NCBI GenBank assembly: GCA_019359695.1
Contig: JAHHGV010000026.1
Location: 1 to 64,000, forward strand
Source: Brasilonema angustatum HA4187-MV1
Lineage (GTDB): Bacteria > Cyanobacteriota > Cyanobacteriia > Cyanobacteriales > Nostocaceae
Direction of reading: 5' to 3'
Length of the DNA: 64,000 nt
Shown: positions 56,458 to 64,000 of the stretch, piece by piece
How positions within the stretch are numbered: position 1 is the stretch's first letter
Layout of the letters: every line of letters begins with the position of its first letter
Program-made: the position numbers and the translations under genes
Notes under the pieces: model-generated
What the model saw: only the letters and a program-made list of their open reading frames with translations
The model's database searches: none
What the model was told of the DNA's origin: nothing

Positions 56458-57108
56458 CTAATTAGAAACCGGCACATTTTTAAATGCCGCAGTATCTGGA
56501 ACAAAAACGTCTATGCTGTTAACACCCTCAGGAATCCTTAACCAGACATAAGCATCAGCTGAAGCTTGAGGACGCAAAGAAAATAATTCAACACTACCAG
56601 TTGAGCGCTTGAGGTTAATTCCTTTATAGGTTTCGCTTGTGTCAGGATTACGTGCTGTTGTGTTGTAAACTCCTACAGATTCACCAGGATTAATTCCATC
56701 CGTAGCCACGCGACGGATACGCATCTGTAGATTCACGACATCACGGTTTCCTGTTTCTGGATCTTTAATCCGCTTTAGCGAGAGTAACTCTACTTCTGCT
56801 TTCCTTCCAAAGGAAGGTTGTACAAATTCACCAGGTTTAATAGCACTACCAGTGGAGGTTGTTGATTGTGCTGTTGTGGTTGAAGATGAAAACGCAGGCG
56901 TTTCCTGTGAACTAGGCTTGTTTTCAGGAGGAGCAGTACTGGTTTCTGAACTGGGAGTTTTTTGGGTAGAAGTGGTGGCGTTCCTATTACCAACACTTGC
57001 AACATTCAACGTCTGTTGTAGGGTGAAAACTTGGTAAGCCGTATAGCCACTGCATAATAAAGCCAAAGTCGAGAGTAAGACAGCGACACTAGATAAGAAT
57101 GTACTCAC
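56458..57108 (-). CDS. Membrane-anchored protein with Ser/Thr linker (216 aa)
   Basis: An N-terminal membrane helix (SSVAVLLSTLALLCSGYTAY) is followed by a Ser/Thr/Pro-rich linker (about 45-90) and a beta-rich C-terminal domain (EVELLSLKRIKDPETGNRDV then VVNLQMRIRRV, AYVWLRIPEGVNSIDVFVP). The layout suggests an extracytoplasmic binding domain of the DUF4352 type, but this is not certain. No neighbours suggest a role. Confidence 0.68.
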   Translation of the reverse strand: MSTFLSSVAVLLSTLALLCSGYTAYQVFTLQQTLNVASVGNRNATTSTQKTPSSETSTAPPENKPSSQETPAFSSSTTTAQSTTSTGSAIKPGEFVQPSFGRKAEVELLSLKRIKDPETGNRDVVNLQMRIRRVATDGINPGESVGVYNTTARNPDTSETYKGINLKRSTGSVELFSLRPQASADAYVWLRIPEGVNSIDVFVPDTAAFKNVPVSN

Positions 57109-57228
57109 ACCAAAACCTCTATTTTGTATTTCTACATATACAAGTTTGTCAATCTATCGATTTTGTCATGCTGTGAGTAAATTTGGGTAATGAGTTGCTA
57201 ATCTTTAAAAATTTAGTAAAGTACAAAA

Positions 57229-57297
57229 CCTCACCCCCAACCCCTCTCCTTATTAAGGAGAGGGGAGACTTTAACGATAGTTAAAGGCGGGGTGAGG
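57229..57297. repeat. CCTCACCCC...GGGGTGAGG repeat
   Basis: A 69-bp unit with CCTCACCCC ends facing GGGGTGAGG, and an inner CCCCTCTCCTTATTAAGG / AGGAGAGGGG hairpin. A related copy at 60486-60633 has another repeat inserted in it. This is a well-known Nostoc-type repeat. Confidence 0.65.
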
Positions 57298-57321
57298 TTA
57301 AACGAGTGATTTGGATGTTAT

Positions 57322-58137
57322 TCAATCCGCTATCCTTAAGTTGCTTTCGCTGACACTCAGAATTTTGACCTCATCTCCTTGATGTAATATTTTTCCTGCT
57401 TCTGATGCAGGTATATTTGTATTCACGCTTAACTTGTAGAAATGATTGAAACGGGTTGGCGTTGTCCAAGATGGTAGAGAATCCTTGCGCTTAGCCACAA
57501 ACACCTTCTGAAAATGAGTTGTCACCTTTGCTGTTTGAGAATCTCGCGAGGGAACGACGCAACGCTGACAAGGATTCACTCCTTCAAACAAGACTTCTCC
57601 TATTTGAAAGTGAACATACTTTCCTGCTTCAGTAAATAATTGATCTTCCCAAAACGCTGGAACTCCACCAATTTCTATATTCGCTCGCATACGCAGTCGC
57701 ATTTCATCAACACTTCCTACAGGAAACCAGGAAGCGACTTCTTCAAGTGTGGCTGTACTAACCACGGTGGGTCCTTTGGCATTAAGATCGTCTGGAAAGC
57801 CAGTTATTGTGTTTTGCATTAACTTAACTGGAAAACCAAAGTAATCACTGAACCAGGCTTCTAAAGAGGGCTGCTCATCATCAAGGTGAAAAATAGCTTT
57901 TTGGTCAGTTCCCTGAATGTGTAGGGAGAGTGTTTTTAAGTTATGATCAAAGGCTGATCGCAGCAAGTGAATCTTGGCATTGCGCTTTGCATTGACAAAA
58001 TGACCTTGTTCATCAAATAAGGCAAACTCTCTGTCATGCTGAAGTGCGCCACTCTCAAGAATTCTTGCTAGATTTAGATCAATCTTGTCGAGAGATTTAA
58101 TTGGGTAAATAGAAATCGCTTCGAGGTAAGGTGACAT
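57322..58137 (-). CDS. MOSC-domain protein (YcbX/mARC-like)
   Basis: A 271-residue protein with an N-terminal beta-barrel (LEAISIYPIKSLDKIDLN) and a MOSC domain that binds sulfurated molybdenum cofactor (FEGVNPCQRCVVPSRDS; the second Cys is the expected Mo ligand). Relatives reduce N-hydroxylated bases and amines. It lacks the C-terminal 2Fe-2S domain of E. coli YcbX, so it needs a separate donor. ATG 58137 is chosen over a longer frame to 58179. It lies 53 bases downstream of the nuclease gene's 3' end, same strand. Confidence 0.85.
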   Translation of the reverse strand: MSPYLEAISIYPIKSLDKIDLNLARILESGALQHDREFALFDEQGHFVNAKRNAKIHLLRSAFDHNLKTLSLHIQGTDQKAIFHLDDEQPSLEAWFSDYFGFPVKLMQNTITGFPDDLNAKGPTVVSTATLEEVASWFPVGSVDEMRLRMRANIEIGGVPAFWEDQLFTEAGKYVHFQIGEVLFEGVNPCQRCVVPSRDSQTAKVTTHFQKVFVAKRKDSLPSWTTPTRFNHFYKLSVNTNIPASEAGKILHQGDEVKILSVSESNLRIAD

Positions 58138-58189
58138 AATAAAATTGCTTTCACGAGGCTTGCAAAACTCGCTACTCAAATTTTAAATG

Positions 58190-58738
58190 TTACTTGTATA
58201 AACTCCTGTATTCCCAAGGCTTGACAAATTTCGCATCACTCCAGACTCCTCGCCGACTATTTTGCGCCTGAACTTCAGCTTGTTCAATGATATTTCTGCT
58301 GGGACACTTGTTTAAATAAGGACGGTAAACAAGCGCTAATCCCTCTCGTACTAATACTTCTTGGATAAAAGTCCCATTGGGCAAACGAATTTCAGCGACT
58401 TTACGTCCATATCTATCGCTATCGGTAATATTTAGTTTGACGCGATCGCCTCCTTGATTCACCAGTTGCTGCACTCGTTCTTGCGCCTTTGCTCCCCAAT
58501 CAAATTGGTTGAGAAAAACAGAACTTTTACTTTGCTTTTCTTTCTTAGAGTGCGGGATTTCCGGTGCATCCACACATGCAAACCGCACATTGATTTTGCT
58601 CCCCTTGGCGTCTTTCACCGCGATAGTATCGCCATCACTGACTCGTTGGACTAAGTCACCAGAGGGAAAAATGCGGTCACAGCTCATCAAACCAAAAATG
58701 AGGGTAGCTGCACAAAGCCAAATCAACGCCTGTTTCAT
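58190..58738 (-). CDS. Secreted thermonuclease-family lipoprotein
   Basis: A 182-residue staphylococcal-nuclease-like protein. The N-terminus ends in a lipobox (LIFGLMSC), so it should be membrane-anchored outside the cytoplasm. Catalytic residues are visible in VSDGDTIAV, VRFACVDAPE and DSDRYGRKVAEI. Four Cys may form disulfides. It would degrade extracellular or periplasmic nucleic acid. Confidence 0.87.
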   Translation of the reverse strand: MKQALIWLCAATLIFGLMSCDRIFPSGDLVQRVSDGDTIAVKDAKGSKINVRFACVDAPEIPHSKKEKQSKSSVFLNQFDWGAKAQERVQQLVNQGGDRVKLNITDSDRYGRKVAEIRLPNGTFIQEVLVREGLALVYRPYLNKCPSRNIIEQAEVQAQNSRRGVWSDAKFVKPWEYRSLYK

Positions 58739-58761
58739 AAGACCTCACGGGATGCGGCAAA

Positions 58762-58782
58762 CTCAGAGTCTTTAGACCTGAG
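58762..58782. repeat. Terminal hairpin at the 3' end of the isrB element
   Basis: Stem CTCAG / CTGAG around an A bulge and GTCTTTAGAC, overlapping the stop codon of the isrB gene. It matches the hairpin at 60100-60120 in its loop and in base-pair pattern, with compensatory changes in the stem. Confidence 0.6.
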
Positions 58783-59917
58783 AGGGAAGCGACGCGGCGG
58801 TTTTAACCGCAGTGATAATTAGCCCGACTGAGCGTCTAATTAATCGGACTTTGTTTCTTGAGAATTGACCTAACCGTTTCCAATTAGCATCGCTAACAGA
58901 GACTTGTCTTTCGGTGTCACCGCTTACCCAACCTTTATAAGTTTTGTTACCTTGAACAGCTTCAACGTAATCACCTTTCCTGAAACCATGCCTGGTTACA
59001 GTACCGCCATATTTGCGTCTCACGCCGCCTTTAGAAGGAACCATAAGGTGCAATTGACGGCGACAAATAGGAGGGCGACGAATAACGGCAAAAGGTGCGG
59101 GTGTTACAGTAACAGAACCCATCCAGCCTTGATAGTGACGGTTGATCTTGCCGTAACGAATGAATGCACTACAAGCTAAAGCAATTCCATCAACCGCGTG
59201 AGTTGCGGGGATAGCATCACCTTTTGAATGTTTTTGCTTTTGTAGCTTTAAATGTTGCCTGATGTTGGCAGTTTGCCATCCCTCGACCGACTTTGTGTAA
59301 ACCCAGTCTTTTAGGTTCTTTAACTGCCAATATTGACCAACCATAACAGGACTAAATCCTTTGTCGCCTTGCGCTTTAACTACTTCGTAAGCGCAAGAAG
59401 TGATCGGGTAAACGGTAAACAGTTCCTCAAAAACTCTTAGCTCTAATTGACGATTAGCTTTAACACTTGGAGGTATTTTTTTACCTCTGCGATTATCAAA
59501 CCGCTTTTGACGATGAGCACGTTGTGAAAATTCAACTTTGCGGCGGCACGTTTGCACAGGGTACTTCCCCCGCAAAGCTGCCTTGTTAATCCGTCTACCT
59601 CTTCTACCACGTCGCATCATTCGGCGCTGGTCCATTCGGTCTTTTACCGTTTGAAAAGGTAATTGTAGATGAGCCATCCATAAAGTAAATCTTTTGCATT
59701 GTACACCTACACCTGTGTAAAGTTTGCCTGGATCAATGCCTACTGCAATGGGTTGAGTTTTTGTGGTCAAAGTGTTGGCTAACAATTCAATTTGAAAGAT
59801 GCCTAAGTCGTTATAAACGACTTTTGCTTTTCCTTCTTTTAGCCAGCGACGCGCTCTGCTCGCTTTTGTTGGCATTAATGGTTTACCGTCTGGTGATAGT
59901 ACCGCTACTCGTAACAT
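58772..59917 (-). CDS. isrB: IsrB-type (HNH-less IscB) RNA-guided nickase homologue
   Basis: A 381-residue IscB-family protein. The N-terminal PLMP/RRXRR domain is SPDGKPLMPTKASRARRWLK. RuvC-I is IAVGIDPG (Asp62), followed by an Arg-rich bridge helix (RRMMRRGRRGRR). RuvC-II is AYEVVKAQG (Glu178) and RuvC-III is THAVDGIAL (His240, Asp243). IscB carries an HNH domain between RuvC-II and RuvC-III; here only about 60 residues separate them, so HNH is absent, as in IsrB. The C-terminal domain (FRKGDYVEAVQGNKTYKGWV) is intact. All RuvC residues are present, so it could nick DNA with an omega-RNA. No TnpA is nearby, so the element is non-autonomous. ATG 59917 is preferred over a longer frame to 59959. 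Confidence 0.85.
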   Translation of the reverse strand: MLRVAVLSPDGKPLMPTKASRARRWLKEGKAKVVYNDLGIFQIELLANTLTTKTQPIAVGIDPGKLYTGVGVQCKRFTLWMAHLQLPFQTVKDRMDQRRMMRRGRRGRRINKAALRGKYPVQTCRRKVEFSQRAHRQKRFDNRRGKKIPPSVKANRQLELRVFEELFTVYPITSCAYEVVKAQGDKGFSPVMVGQYWQLKNLKDWVYTKSVEGWQTANIRQHLKLQKQKHSKGDAIPATHAVDGIALACSAFIRYGKINRHYQGWMGSVTVTPAPFAVIRRPPICRRQLHLMVPSKGGVRRKYGGTVTRHGFRKGDYVEAVQGNKTYKGWVSGDTERQVSVSDANWKRLGQFSRNKVRLIRRSVGLIITAVKTAASLPSQV

Positions 59918-60120
59918 GGAGATAATCCTTCGAGTAAAGTAATTGGTTTCCTCGCTCACCTAATCCAAGATGTCTTAGCTTTACCTAACAACTGACTAAA
60001 CAGTTTTGCAGTGTGTCCGGGCTGGAAAAGCACCCAGAAGTGCGTACCAAGATCAGGCTTAATGAGCTAGTCAAACACGTAAAGTTTAGTCTTTACAAGC
60101 CCAGCGTCTTTAGACCTGGG
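59918..60120 (-). ncRNA. Probable omega-RNA region of the isrB element
   Basis: In the IscB/IsrB family the guide RNA is encoded just upstream of the protein gene. On the minus strand this 200-base stretch is structured: a hairpin at 60100-60120, CTTGTAAAGACTAAACTTTA text (about 60082-60100), and CACTTCTGGGTGCTTTTCCA near 60027-60046. The guide would be encoded immediately beyond 60120. Exact RNA ends cannot be set by eye. Confidence 0.5.
60100..60120. repeat. Terminal hairpin at the 5' end of the isrB element
   Basis: Stem CCCAG / CTGGG around a C bulge and GTCTTTAGAC. It pairs in kind with 58762-58782; the stem bases differ in a compensated way. It marks the likely left end of the element. 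Confidence 0.6.
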
Positions 60121-60657
60121 TTATTGACTTGTCTCACAATATATCTTCATATAAAATCATATATTTTCTGTTGTATGACTGTTTTTCACTTTTTCTAACC
60201 CTCAAAGTCTAAGTTCTTATAGTTCAAATGAAAGAGTTTGACTTGATTTCACTTTCTCATAACTGAGATCTTGTACCATTACGAGAAAACCACCAAGACT
60301 TGTACTAAACAGTGTCTAAATTGACTTAAAAATTATATCTCTTTTTAGTCCATTTTAATGGACTTTGTCTATGAGCCTGGGACTTCAAGTCCTAGGCGGG
60401 CGAGAACTGAGTCAAAAAATATGTAATAAGTTTGACATCTGTGTTTTTTGGTGCAAGATGTAAGATACCCAAAATTATCGCAAAACCTCACCCTGCCCTG
60501 TCGGGCATCCCTCACGCCAGGTGCTACAACGGGGGGAACCCCAACGCCAGATGCCTACGGAGGGAAACCCTCCTGCAGCACTGGCTCCGCAACGCACTGG
60601 CTCTCCTTATAAAGGAGAGGGTTAGGGTGAGGCGCTAAAAGCGAATCGGTAAGAGTC
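60121..60657. other. Intergenic region beyond the isrB element
   Basis: AT-rich DNA (60121-60420) with a CTTAAAAATTATATCTC run, then the nested repeat at 60486-60633. No gene. Confidence 0.4.
60486..60633. repeat. CCTCACCC repeat with a cassette inserted
   Basis: Ends CCTCACCCT and AGGGTGAGG match the 57229 repeat, including CTCTCCTTATAAAGGAGAGG. Between them sits a GGAGGGAAACCCTCC/GCAGCACTGGCTCC cassette preceded by GGGGGGAACCCC. One repeat family has inserted into another. Confidence 0.6.
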
Positions 60658-63363
60658 TTAGCCCAACTGACTTAACCAAGTACTCACTTCTACCCCTAAT
60701 TTTTGCCCCAGCTTCAACAACTGACGGTACTGAGCGCTATCCTGACTTTGAGCAGTTTTAGCCATAAAGAGTGGCACAATCTGACTGTGCAAACAACTGA
60801 AGTATAGTTCTTGAGAGGGCTCAAGAGAGATACCAACATTTAACTGATTTGCCACATCAATTAATCGTTCTAGCCGTTGCAAATCTGCATCAAAAGTCCC
60901 GTTGGGATCGTGCAAGAATTGCCAGAGAGAACGCAATATCAACTGCTCTAACATCTGCTTGCCTTCGGGTATACTCAAATGACAATGCAGGTGCTTGGCT
61001 TCTGTAGCGATCGCCTCTAACTCGACGATGTGATTCCAACTTGATAGCGGTTCAGCGATGTCTTGTTCAAGTAAGCGTAAAGTTATCATACACCGATATC
61101 CCAAGGCAATTTCTGCTGCTACCTGCAACTCTTGCGGTGCTGGGACTTCATCACGGTGGAATGCCATCAGAACACCGTAATTCTCACGGTATTCTTGGGT
61201 ATAAAGTTGGTCTAATCGTGACAGGGTTTCTTGACTCAACAGGTGCATGAGTCGATGGCGTTCTTCTGCGAATAGATTCCGCAAGCTGAAAGACTCTTCG
61301 CCAAACAACTGCGTCATCGCCAAGATTGTATGAGCTGCACTACCTTCTTGCAGCGCCCCAAACAGCTTTTCTTTTAACTCAGTGTAAGCCAGTCGTCCCT
61401 CGAAGGGTTGAATGCAACAATGGAAATCCCAACCACCCAGATGCAGAACAGCAAACACTAAATGTTCGCTTTCCCAGGTAATCTCTGAGACGAGGTTCAA
61501 ATTTCCCACAGCCAGAGTCAATGATCCCATTCGTTGCAATTGGTAATCGAGTTCGTTGGCGGTGTAGCAATAAACCCGCTTTAGATGTGGATGAGAATGC
61601 TTGGTGGAACCATTGTGCCCATTTTGTGAAGACGCTGTCTGCGACGTCTCTACAGGTTTGTGGTTGGTAAAGAGTGATGTTATGGCATATTGAGCTGCAA
61701 CTTGTTTAAAGCCAACTTGAGCCGTTAGCACCAACTGGCGATAAACTTCACCACCATGTTTGAACGAATCAACATTGCTCGGTGCTTGAGTTAAGCGTTT
61801 GAGGAAGCCTTTTTCCAACTGTACGCCAGAGACATCCCCTGCGAGTTCTAACGCACGGGCGGCGTAACGCAGAATTTGCGTTCCTTCTGGACGCGAAAGT
61901 TCTTCAAAAAACCACCCACAACTGGTGAACATGAGCAAAGCATGACGTTGCATTTCCAATAGACGCAAAGCGTCTACTTGTTCACTAGCCGTGAGTTTAC
62001 GAGTTTGATGACGCGACAGAAAGCGACTTACGTTTTCTGGAGAGCGATCGCGTATCACTTTGATGTATTCATCTCGTGCCTGCCAGGGATCAAGGAAAAA
62101 GTGTCTGCCATGCTCTTCATACACCACAACGAGGCGATCCCGCAGCCAATTCAACGCATCCCTTAAGGGGCGACGCCATTTTAGGTGCCATGTGCCGCCA
62201 CCACCGCAACCACAATCATCTTGCCATCTATCAACGCCGTGAGCGCAACTCCATGCTGTGACTGACTTAATTTCCACTTCCCATGTGGGAGTATTTAAGC
62301 TGAGGTAGTGAGCAAAGTTGCTGACTGTCCAACCCCAATGGGGAAACTCTTTTTTAAAGGCGTAGGCTAATGTTTTTTCGGTTCCTGCCTTGTGATGTCC
62401 AAAGGTTTCCCCATCTGTGGCGACAGAAATTAACTGTGCAGGGCGATGATCCCCACGCACTGCTGAACCGATGCGTCCGGCTAAATGATTGGAATTGAAT
62501 AGGACATCACTAAAACCCATATCCCGCGAGATGGGACCATCGTAGAAGAAGATGTCGATGTAGGGACGGGACTGGAGAGATGAGTTATCTGATTCTCCTT
62601 CTACAACTTCCTGACTCTCTTTCAAAAAGCAACGATAGGGGCGTGTGGGATCAATCTGACTCCCACCAACTTCGTACCATTCAGGGTTGGGATTATCCTG
62701 GGTGGGCAAAAAACGACAACGTTGTGCTTGTGATGGTGCAAGCACAATAAAGCGAATCCCCTCATCAACTAAAGCTTTCAATGTGGCGTAGTCTACAGCA
62801 GTCTCTGCCAGCCACATTCCTTCGGGATCACGTCCAAAGCGGGAGCGGAAGTCTTCTTTGCCCCAGCGAATCTGGGTGTATTTATCACGCTCATTTGCCA
62901 ATGGCATGATGATGTGGTTATATACTTGCGCGATCGCATTGCCATGTCCGTTGAGGCGATAGCAACTTTTAGCGTCTGCTTCCAAAATTCGCTGATAAAC
63001 CTCTACATCGTGGCGTTCTAGCCACGACATCAGCGTTGGTCCTATATTAAAGCTCAAATACTCATAATTATTTACGATCCCCACCACTTCGCCGCGCTCA
63101 TTTAACACTCTGGCAAAGGCATTGGGGCGATAACATTCATGGTGAATTCGTTCGTTCCAATCATGGAAAGGCGCTGCACCAGATTGGCGCTCAATCGCGT
63201 CTAGATAAGGGTTTTCGCGTGGTGGTTGATAAAAATGCCCATGAACGGTGACGTAAACACCAGTAGCCTGTCTCAGGGGATCGGGCATTTCGGTGTTTTT
63301 GATATTTTCAGGTGGCGTCAAATTTAAACCAGCACTAGCTGGTAGTTCAGCAGCAGAAGTCAT
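60658..63363 (-). CDS. GH57/DUF3536 glycoside hydrolase-like protein
   Basis: A 901-residue protein. The GH57 domain is N-terminal: the signature VTVHGHFYQPPRENPYL, the nucleophile region GMWLAETAVDYATL (Glu), and the Asp in ATDGETFGHHKAG. The C-terminal half matches DUF3536 (DALRLLEMQRHALLMFTSCG, ELDYQLQRMGSLTLAVGNLN). GH57 enzymes act on alpha-glucans (amylase, branching or 4-alpha-glucanotransferase). The long cyanobacterial form is probably involved in glycogen metabolism; the exact reaction is unknown. ATG 63363 is chosen; 28 upstream codons look non-coding. Confidence 0.9.
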   Translation of the reverse strand: MTSAAELPASAGLNLTPPENIKNTEMPDPLRQATGVYVTVHGHFYQPPRENPYLDAIERQSGAAPFHDWNERIHHECYRPNAFARVLNERGEVVGIVNNYEYLSFNIGPTLMSWLERHDVEVYQRILEADAKSCYRLNGHGNAIAQVYNHIIMPLANERDKYTQIRWGKEDFRSRFGRDPEGMWLAETAVDYATLKALVDEGIRFIVLAPSQAQRCRFLPTQDNPNPEWYEVGGSQIDPTRPYRCFLKESQEVVEGESDNSSLQSRPYIDIFFYDGPISRDMGFSDVLFNSNHLAGRIGSAVRGDHRPAQLISVATDGETFGHHKAGTEKTLAYAFKKEFPHWGWTVSNFAHYLSLNTPTWEVEIKSVTAWSCAHGVDRWQDDCGCGGGGTWHLKWRRPLRDALNWLRDRLVVVYEEHGRHFFLDPWQARDEYIKVIRDRSPENVSRFLSRHQTRKLTASEQVDALRLLEMQRHALLMFTSCGWFFEELSRPEGTQILRYAARALELAGDVSGVQLEKGFLKRLTQAPSNVDSFKHGGEVYRQLVLTAQVGFKQVAAQYAITSLFTNHKPVETSQTASSQNGHNGSTKHSHPHLKRVYCYTANELDYQLQRMGSLTLAVGNLNLVSEITWESEHLVFAVLHLGGWDFHCCIQPFEGRLAYTELKEKLFGALQEGSAAHTILAMTQLFGEESFSLRNLFAEERHRLMHLLSQETLSRLDQLYTQEYRENYGVLMAFHRDEVPAPQELQVAAEIALGYRCMITLRLLEQDIAEPLSSWNHIVELEAIATEAKHLHCHLSIPEGKQMLEQLILRSLWQFLHDPNGTFDADLQRLERLIDVANQLNVGISLEPSQELYFSCLHSQIVPLFMAKTAQSQDSAQYRQLLKLGQKLGVEVSTWLSQLG

Positions 63364-63932
63364 GAAGTTATTCCAAAAAATAAACAGTCCTTGCAGTTGC
63401 TTTCTTTGATAATGCTGATAAACCTTCCTACAGCGGCATTTCAACAACAGTTAGTTTCAACAGCAACTATGAGATCAAACCAAATTCCGAGGTAGTGGTG
63501 TTCGTGTTGGGGGTAATCTGCATTATCAAGCAGCGCTTTGCCCGATGCAGTCAATCATTGACACAAGCCATGTTAGCAGGCTTTGTCGTTGGTACTGCTA
63601 AAAATTTAATTGTCTTTTAATATATTAAACCGCATCCTTGGTGTAAAATCGTAGGTTTATTGGAAACTTTTGCAACGAAACATTTCAAATTGTACTTATA
63701 TCGCAATCTTATTTTACAAATCTCTGTCGAGAAAGCAAATAGTTAAATCTGAGAACTCCTTAATTAGAGGACTGGGGGTATCCTAGAGTTTGATCTATGG
63801 GAGTGCTCGGTGTTGTAGTGTAATATATTCAAAACTTAGGATTTTGTTGTACAGAAAACTCATTGCTCAGGACTTGCGGAGGAGTTCTAAGCTTACACAT
63901 CTGTTTCTAATACTTTCACCTTAAAATGACAA
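63364..63932. other. Divergent intergenic region
   Basis: No gene, hairpin or repeat family recognised. AT-rich, with promoters of both flanking genes expected. Confidence 0.35.
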
Positions 63933-64000
63933 ATGTCAGCTAAAAACATTGTATTTTTGGTTTTGTTACTGTTTATTCCGGTTTCCATAGCGGCTCATTA
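63933..64000 (+). CDS. Start of a probable Ca2+/H+ exchanger (partial)
   Basis: The window ends 22 codons into an open frame: MSAKNIVFLVLLLFIPVSIA then AH. This matches, from memory, the first membrane segment of cyanobacterial calcium/proton exchangers (Cax family, usually about 360-370 residues). The call rests on a short stretch and could change with the full sequence. Confidence 0.45.
   Translation, partial: MSAKNIVFLVLLLFIPVSIAAH

Noticed and set aside
59960-60120. tRNA-like structure upstream of isrB
   Set aside because: The stems do not match a tRNA cloverleaf; the omega-RNA explanation fits the position better.

Overview
The window reads as chromosomal DNA of a filamentous, probably heterocyst-forming cyanobacterium (Nostocales). 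Supporting signs are frequent HIP1 sites (GCGATCGC), a NifH/NifE-type pair, an xisH/xisI remnant, an orange-carotenoid-type protein, pentapeptide repeats, and dense families of short palindromic repeats between genes. The accumulation of repeats and gene remnants suggests a large, repeat-rich genome of the Scytonema/Tolypothrix/Brasilonema sort; that genus-level guess is weak. No rRNA, tRNA or CRISPR array was recognised.

Layout. 0.9-6.5 kb: a Wzc-like polysaccharide co-polymerase/kinase, a tnpB wreck split by two repeat cassettes, a pentapeptide-repeat membrane protein, a small Cys-rich protein and an exported MsrB. 7.1-11.1 kb: an HdeD-like protein, then a compact operon of a dead HtrA-like protein, an intact HtrA-like protease and a LuxR-type regulator with a degenerate receiver, then two small cyanobacterial proteins. 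11.8-17.8 kb: Na/Pi cotransporter, SppA, a small membrane protein and an RsmB-like methyltransferase. 18.4-25.9 kb: cytosolic MsrB, ModA, a HAD phosphatase, an XRE/periplasmic-binding-type regulator, a NifH paralogue with an extended C-terminus, and a NifE-like protein whose cofactor-site Cys is Ser. This last block is the most unusual part of the window.

26-34.7 kb: a helical protein, MutL, a clavaminate-synthase-like dioxygenase, an exported metallo-beta-lactamase-fold hydrolase with a fresh tandem duplication, a stand-alone helical carotenoid protein, an adenosine-deaminase-family enzyme, an AAA-like pseudogene and a DUF4337 protein. 35-45 kb: purA, rplY, a two-domain kinase/ATPase, small membrane proteins, an M23 peptidase with linker repeats, xisI with a truncated xisH, and ftsH. 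45.5-58.7 kb: flavin reductase, a Gfo/Idh/MocA oxidoreductase, a ferrochelatase-like protein with a natural His7 tail, an alpha/beta-hydrolase-like protein, an MFS transporter, acetolactate synthase with a zinc-ribbon tail, secreted and membrane proteins, a MOSC protein and a secreted nuclease. 58.8-64 kb: an HNH-less IscB (IsrB) element with matching hairpins at both ends and a probable omega-RNA region, a GH57 enzyme, and the start of a probable Ca2+/H+ exchanger.

How the genes fit together. Most genes are single housekeeping or stress genes separated by repeats. Three neighbourhoods look functionally coherent: the Mo/nitrogenase-like block (ModA, regulator, NifH-like, NifE-like), the HtrA/pseudo-HtrA/LuxR operon, and purA-rplY and the genes after it. 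Several repeat cassettes sit inside or at the broken ends of genes (tnpB, xisH, an AAA-like gene), so the repeats appear to be active agents of gene decay here.
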